Below are positions 21,600-22,943 of a DNA stretch of 22,943 nt, piece by piece. The stretch covers positions 1-22,943 of the forward strand of contig CAYMCV010000032.1 of assembly GCA_964389005.1 (NCBI GenBank), given 5' to 3'. Numbering within the stretch: the stretch's first letter is position 1; each line of letters starts with the position of its first letter. The DNA is from CAYMCV01 sp964389005. Its GTDB lineage: Bacteria; Bacillota; Clostridia; Lachnospirales; Lachnospiraceae. The position numbers and the translations under genes are program-made. Under the pieces are notes generated by a model. The model was given only the letters and a program-made list of their open reading frames with translations. It made no database searches and was not told the DNA's origin.

Positions 21600-22943
21600 A
21601 TGTATAAAGAGCTTGCCAAAACCTATGATCCGGCGGGAATCGAGGAACGATTATATCAAAAATGGATTGATAAAAAATACTTTCATGCGGAGGTAAACAG
21701 AGACAAGAAACCGTTTACGATAGTGATACCGCCTCCAAACATTACCGGACAATTACATATGGGACATGCATTGGACAATACAATGCAGGATATTCTGATT
21801 CGCTTTAAGCGAATGCAGGGTTATGAAGTATTGTGGCAGCCGGGAACAGATCATGCAAGTATTGCCACAGAAGTCAGAATTATTGAAAAATTAAAAGAAG
21901 AAGGCATTGATAAACATGATCTCGGGCGCGAAAAATTCTTGGAGCGTGCTTGGGAATGGAAAAAGGAGTATGGCGGACGCATTATCAGCCAGTTGAAGAA
22001 GATGGGATCTTCTTGCGATTGGGACAGAGAACGCTTTACGATGGATGAAGGGTGTAACCGTGCAGTAACGGAAGCGTTTGTAAAAATGCATGAGAAAGGA
22101 TGGATTTATAAAGGTGCCAGAATCATTAACTGGTGTCCTGTTTGCAATACATCCATTTCGGATGCGGAAGTGGAATATGAAGAGCAATCAGGCAAATTTT
22201 GGCATATCAAATACCCGATTGTCGGAACAGATGCATTTCTCGAATTTGCGACAACGCGTCCTGAGACAATGTTGGGTGATACTGCGATTGCGGTCAATCC
22301 GGATGATGAGCGTTATACGGATTTAATCGGAAAAATGGTTAAAATTCCATTCGTGGATCGAGAAATTCCCATTATTGCCGATGCATATGTTGATAAAGAA
22401 TTTGGTACAGGTGTGGTAAAAATTACGCCTGCTCATGACCCCAATGACTTTGCCGTAGGGCAAAGGCACAATTTACCATGTATCAATATTTTGAATGACG
22501 ATGCAACAATCAATGAAAACGGCGGTAAGTTTGTCGGTATGGATCGTTATGTTGCAAGAGCAAAGATTGTTGATGAGTTGGAAACCATGGGGCTTTTGGT
22601 TCGTATTGAAGACCATGTTCATAATGTTGGAACACACGATAGGTGTAAAACAACAGTCGAACCAATGGTGAAACAACAGTGGTTTGTTAAAATGGACGAG
22701 TTGATTCGTCCCGCTGCTGATGCGGTCAGAAACAAAGAAATCGTTTTGGTTCCCGCAAGAATGGAGAAAGTATATTTTAACTGGACCGATAATATTCGTG
22801 ACTGGTGTATCTCTAGGCAGTTGTGGTGGGGTCATCGGATTCCAGCCTATTACTGTGATTCCTGTCGGGAAATTGTAGTGGCAAAAGAGATGCCAGATGT
22901 TTGCCCAGCTTGTGGTGGAACGCATTTTACGCAGGATGAAGAT
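21600..22943 (+). CDS. valS: Valine-tRNA ligase, N-terminal part (3' truncated by window)
   Basis: 448 codons are visible and the frame is open at the window end. GGAGG (21589-21593) precedes the ATG by six bases. The class I synthetase signature is present: PPPNITGQLHMGH with the HIGH-type box H53-x2-H56. The CP1 editing domain follows (TTRPETMLGDTAIAVNP, FGTGVVKITPAHDPND), then the catalytic-domain segment NWTDNIRDWCISRQLWWGHRIP and a CxxC...CxxC zinc ribbon at the edge of the window. The KMSKS loop and anticodon domain lie beyond the end. It charges tRNA-Val and edits mischarged threonine; cytoplasmic and essential. The leader lacks the conserved T-box sequence, so control by uncharged tRNA is not evident. 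Confidence 0.96.
   Translation, partial: MYKELAKTYDPAGIEERLYQKWIDKKYFHAEVNRDKKPFTIVIPPPNITGQLHMGHALDNTMQDILIRFKRMQGYEVLWQPGTDHASIATEVRIIEKLKEEGIDKHDLGREKFLERAWEWKKEYGGRIISQLKKMGSSCDWDRERFTMDEGCNRAVTEAFVKMHEKGWIYKGARIINWCPVCNTSISDAEVEYEEQSGKFWHIKYPIVGTDAFLEFATTRPETMLGDTAIAVNPDDERYTDLIGKMVKIPFVDREIPIIADAYVDKEFGTGVVKITPAHDPNDFAVGQRHNLPCINILNDDATINENGGKFVGMDRYVARAKIVDELETMGLLVRIEDHVHNVGTHDRCKTTVEPMVKQQWFVKMDELIRPAADAVRNKEIVLVPARMEKVYFNWTDNIRDWCISRQLWWGHRIPAYYCDSCREIVVAKEMPDVCPACGGTHFTQDED

Overview
The window looks like a chromosomal segment of a low-to-moderate G+C Gram-positive anaerobe, most likely Clostridia and probably Lachnospiraceae. I base this on family content (AddAB rather than RecBCD, a PadR/DUF1700/DUF4097 trio, strong GGAGG ribosome binding sites, a TIGR03915/TIGR03916-type repair pair), not on any database search. 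All genes are on the + strand and nearly every base is accounted for by tightly packed operons. No tRNA, rRNA, CRISPR array, insertion sequence or phage gene was seen.

Layout. (1) 1-4158: the 3' end of one membrane-anchored VWA/BatA-like protein and a complete second one with two VWA domains, a glutamine-amidotransferase-like middle and a proline/glutamine repeat tail. (2) 4198-5055: a self-contained unit with a promoter, a divergent orphan ECF-like sigma factor and a rho-independent terminator. (3) 5103-12957: addB-addA, the double-strand-break resection helicase/nuclease, plus a CPBP intramembrane protease. (4) 12985-17686: a three-gene operon behind a promoter bracketed by two near-identical LexA/SOS-type boxes. 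It encodes a radical SAM protein with a helix-hairpin-helix domain and a canonical sliding-clamp-binding pentapeptide, a DUF4130 protein, and a fused RecB-type nuclease/XPD-like iron-sulfur helicase. (5) 17687-18009: a gene-free gap with a DnaA-box cluster. (6) 18010-19338: a cytoplasmic GH13 alpha-amylase-type enzyme. (7) 19346-21422: a perfect consensus promoter overlapping an inverted repeat, then padR, DUF1700 and DUF4097 genes overlapping by 8 bases each. (8) 21600 to the end: the 5' part of valS.

How it fits together. Regions 3 and 4 form a DNA-repair block of about 12.7 kb. AddAB handles double-strand ends. The SOS-type operon next to it looks like a damage-inducible pathway of unknown chemistry: radical SAM enzyme, small partner and helicase-nuclease, with the radical SAM protein probably recruited to DNA through HhH motifs and the beta clamp. 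This operon is the best candidate for an undescribed system here. The other units (VWA envelope proteins, sigma factor, amylase, PadR envelope module, valS) look like ordinary chromosomal genes.
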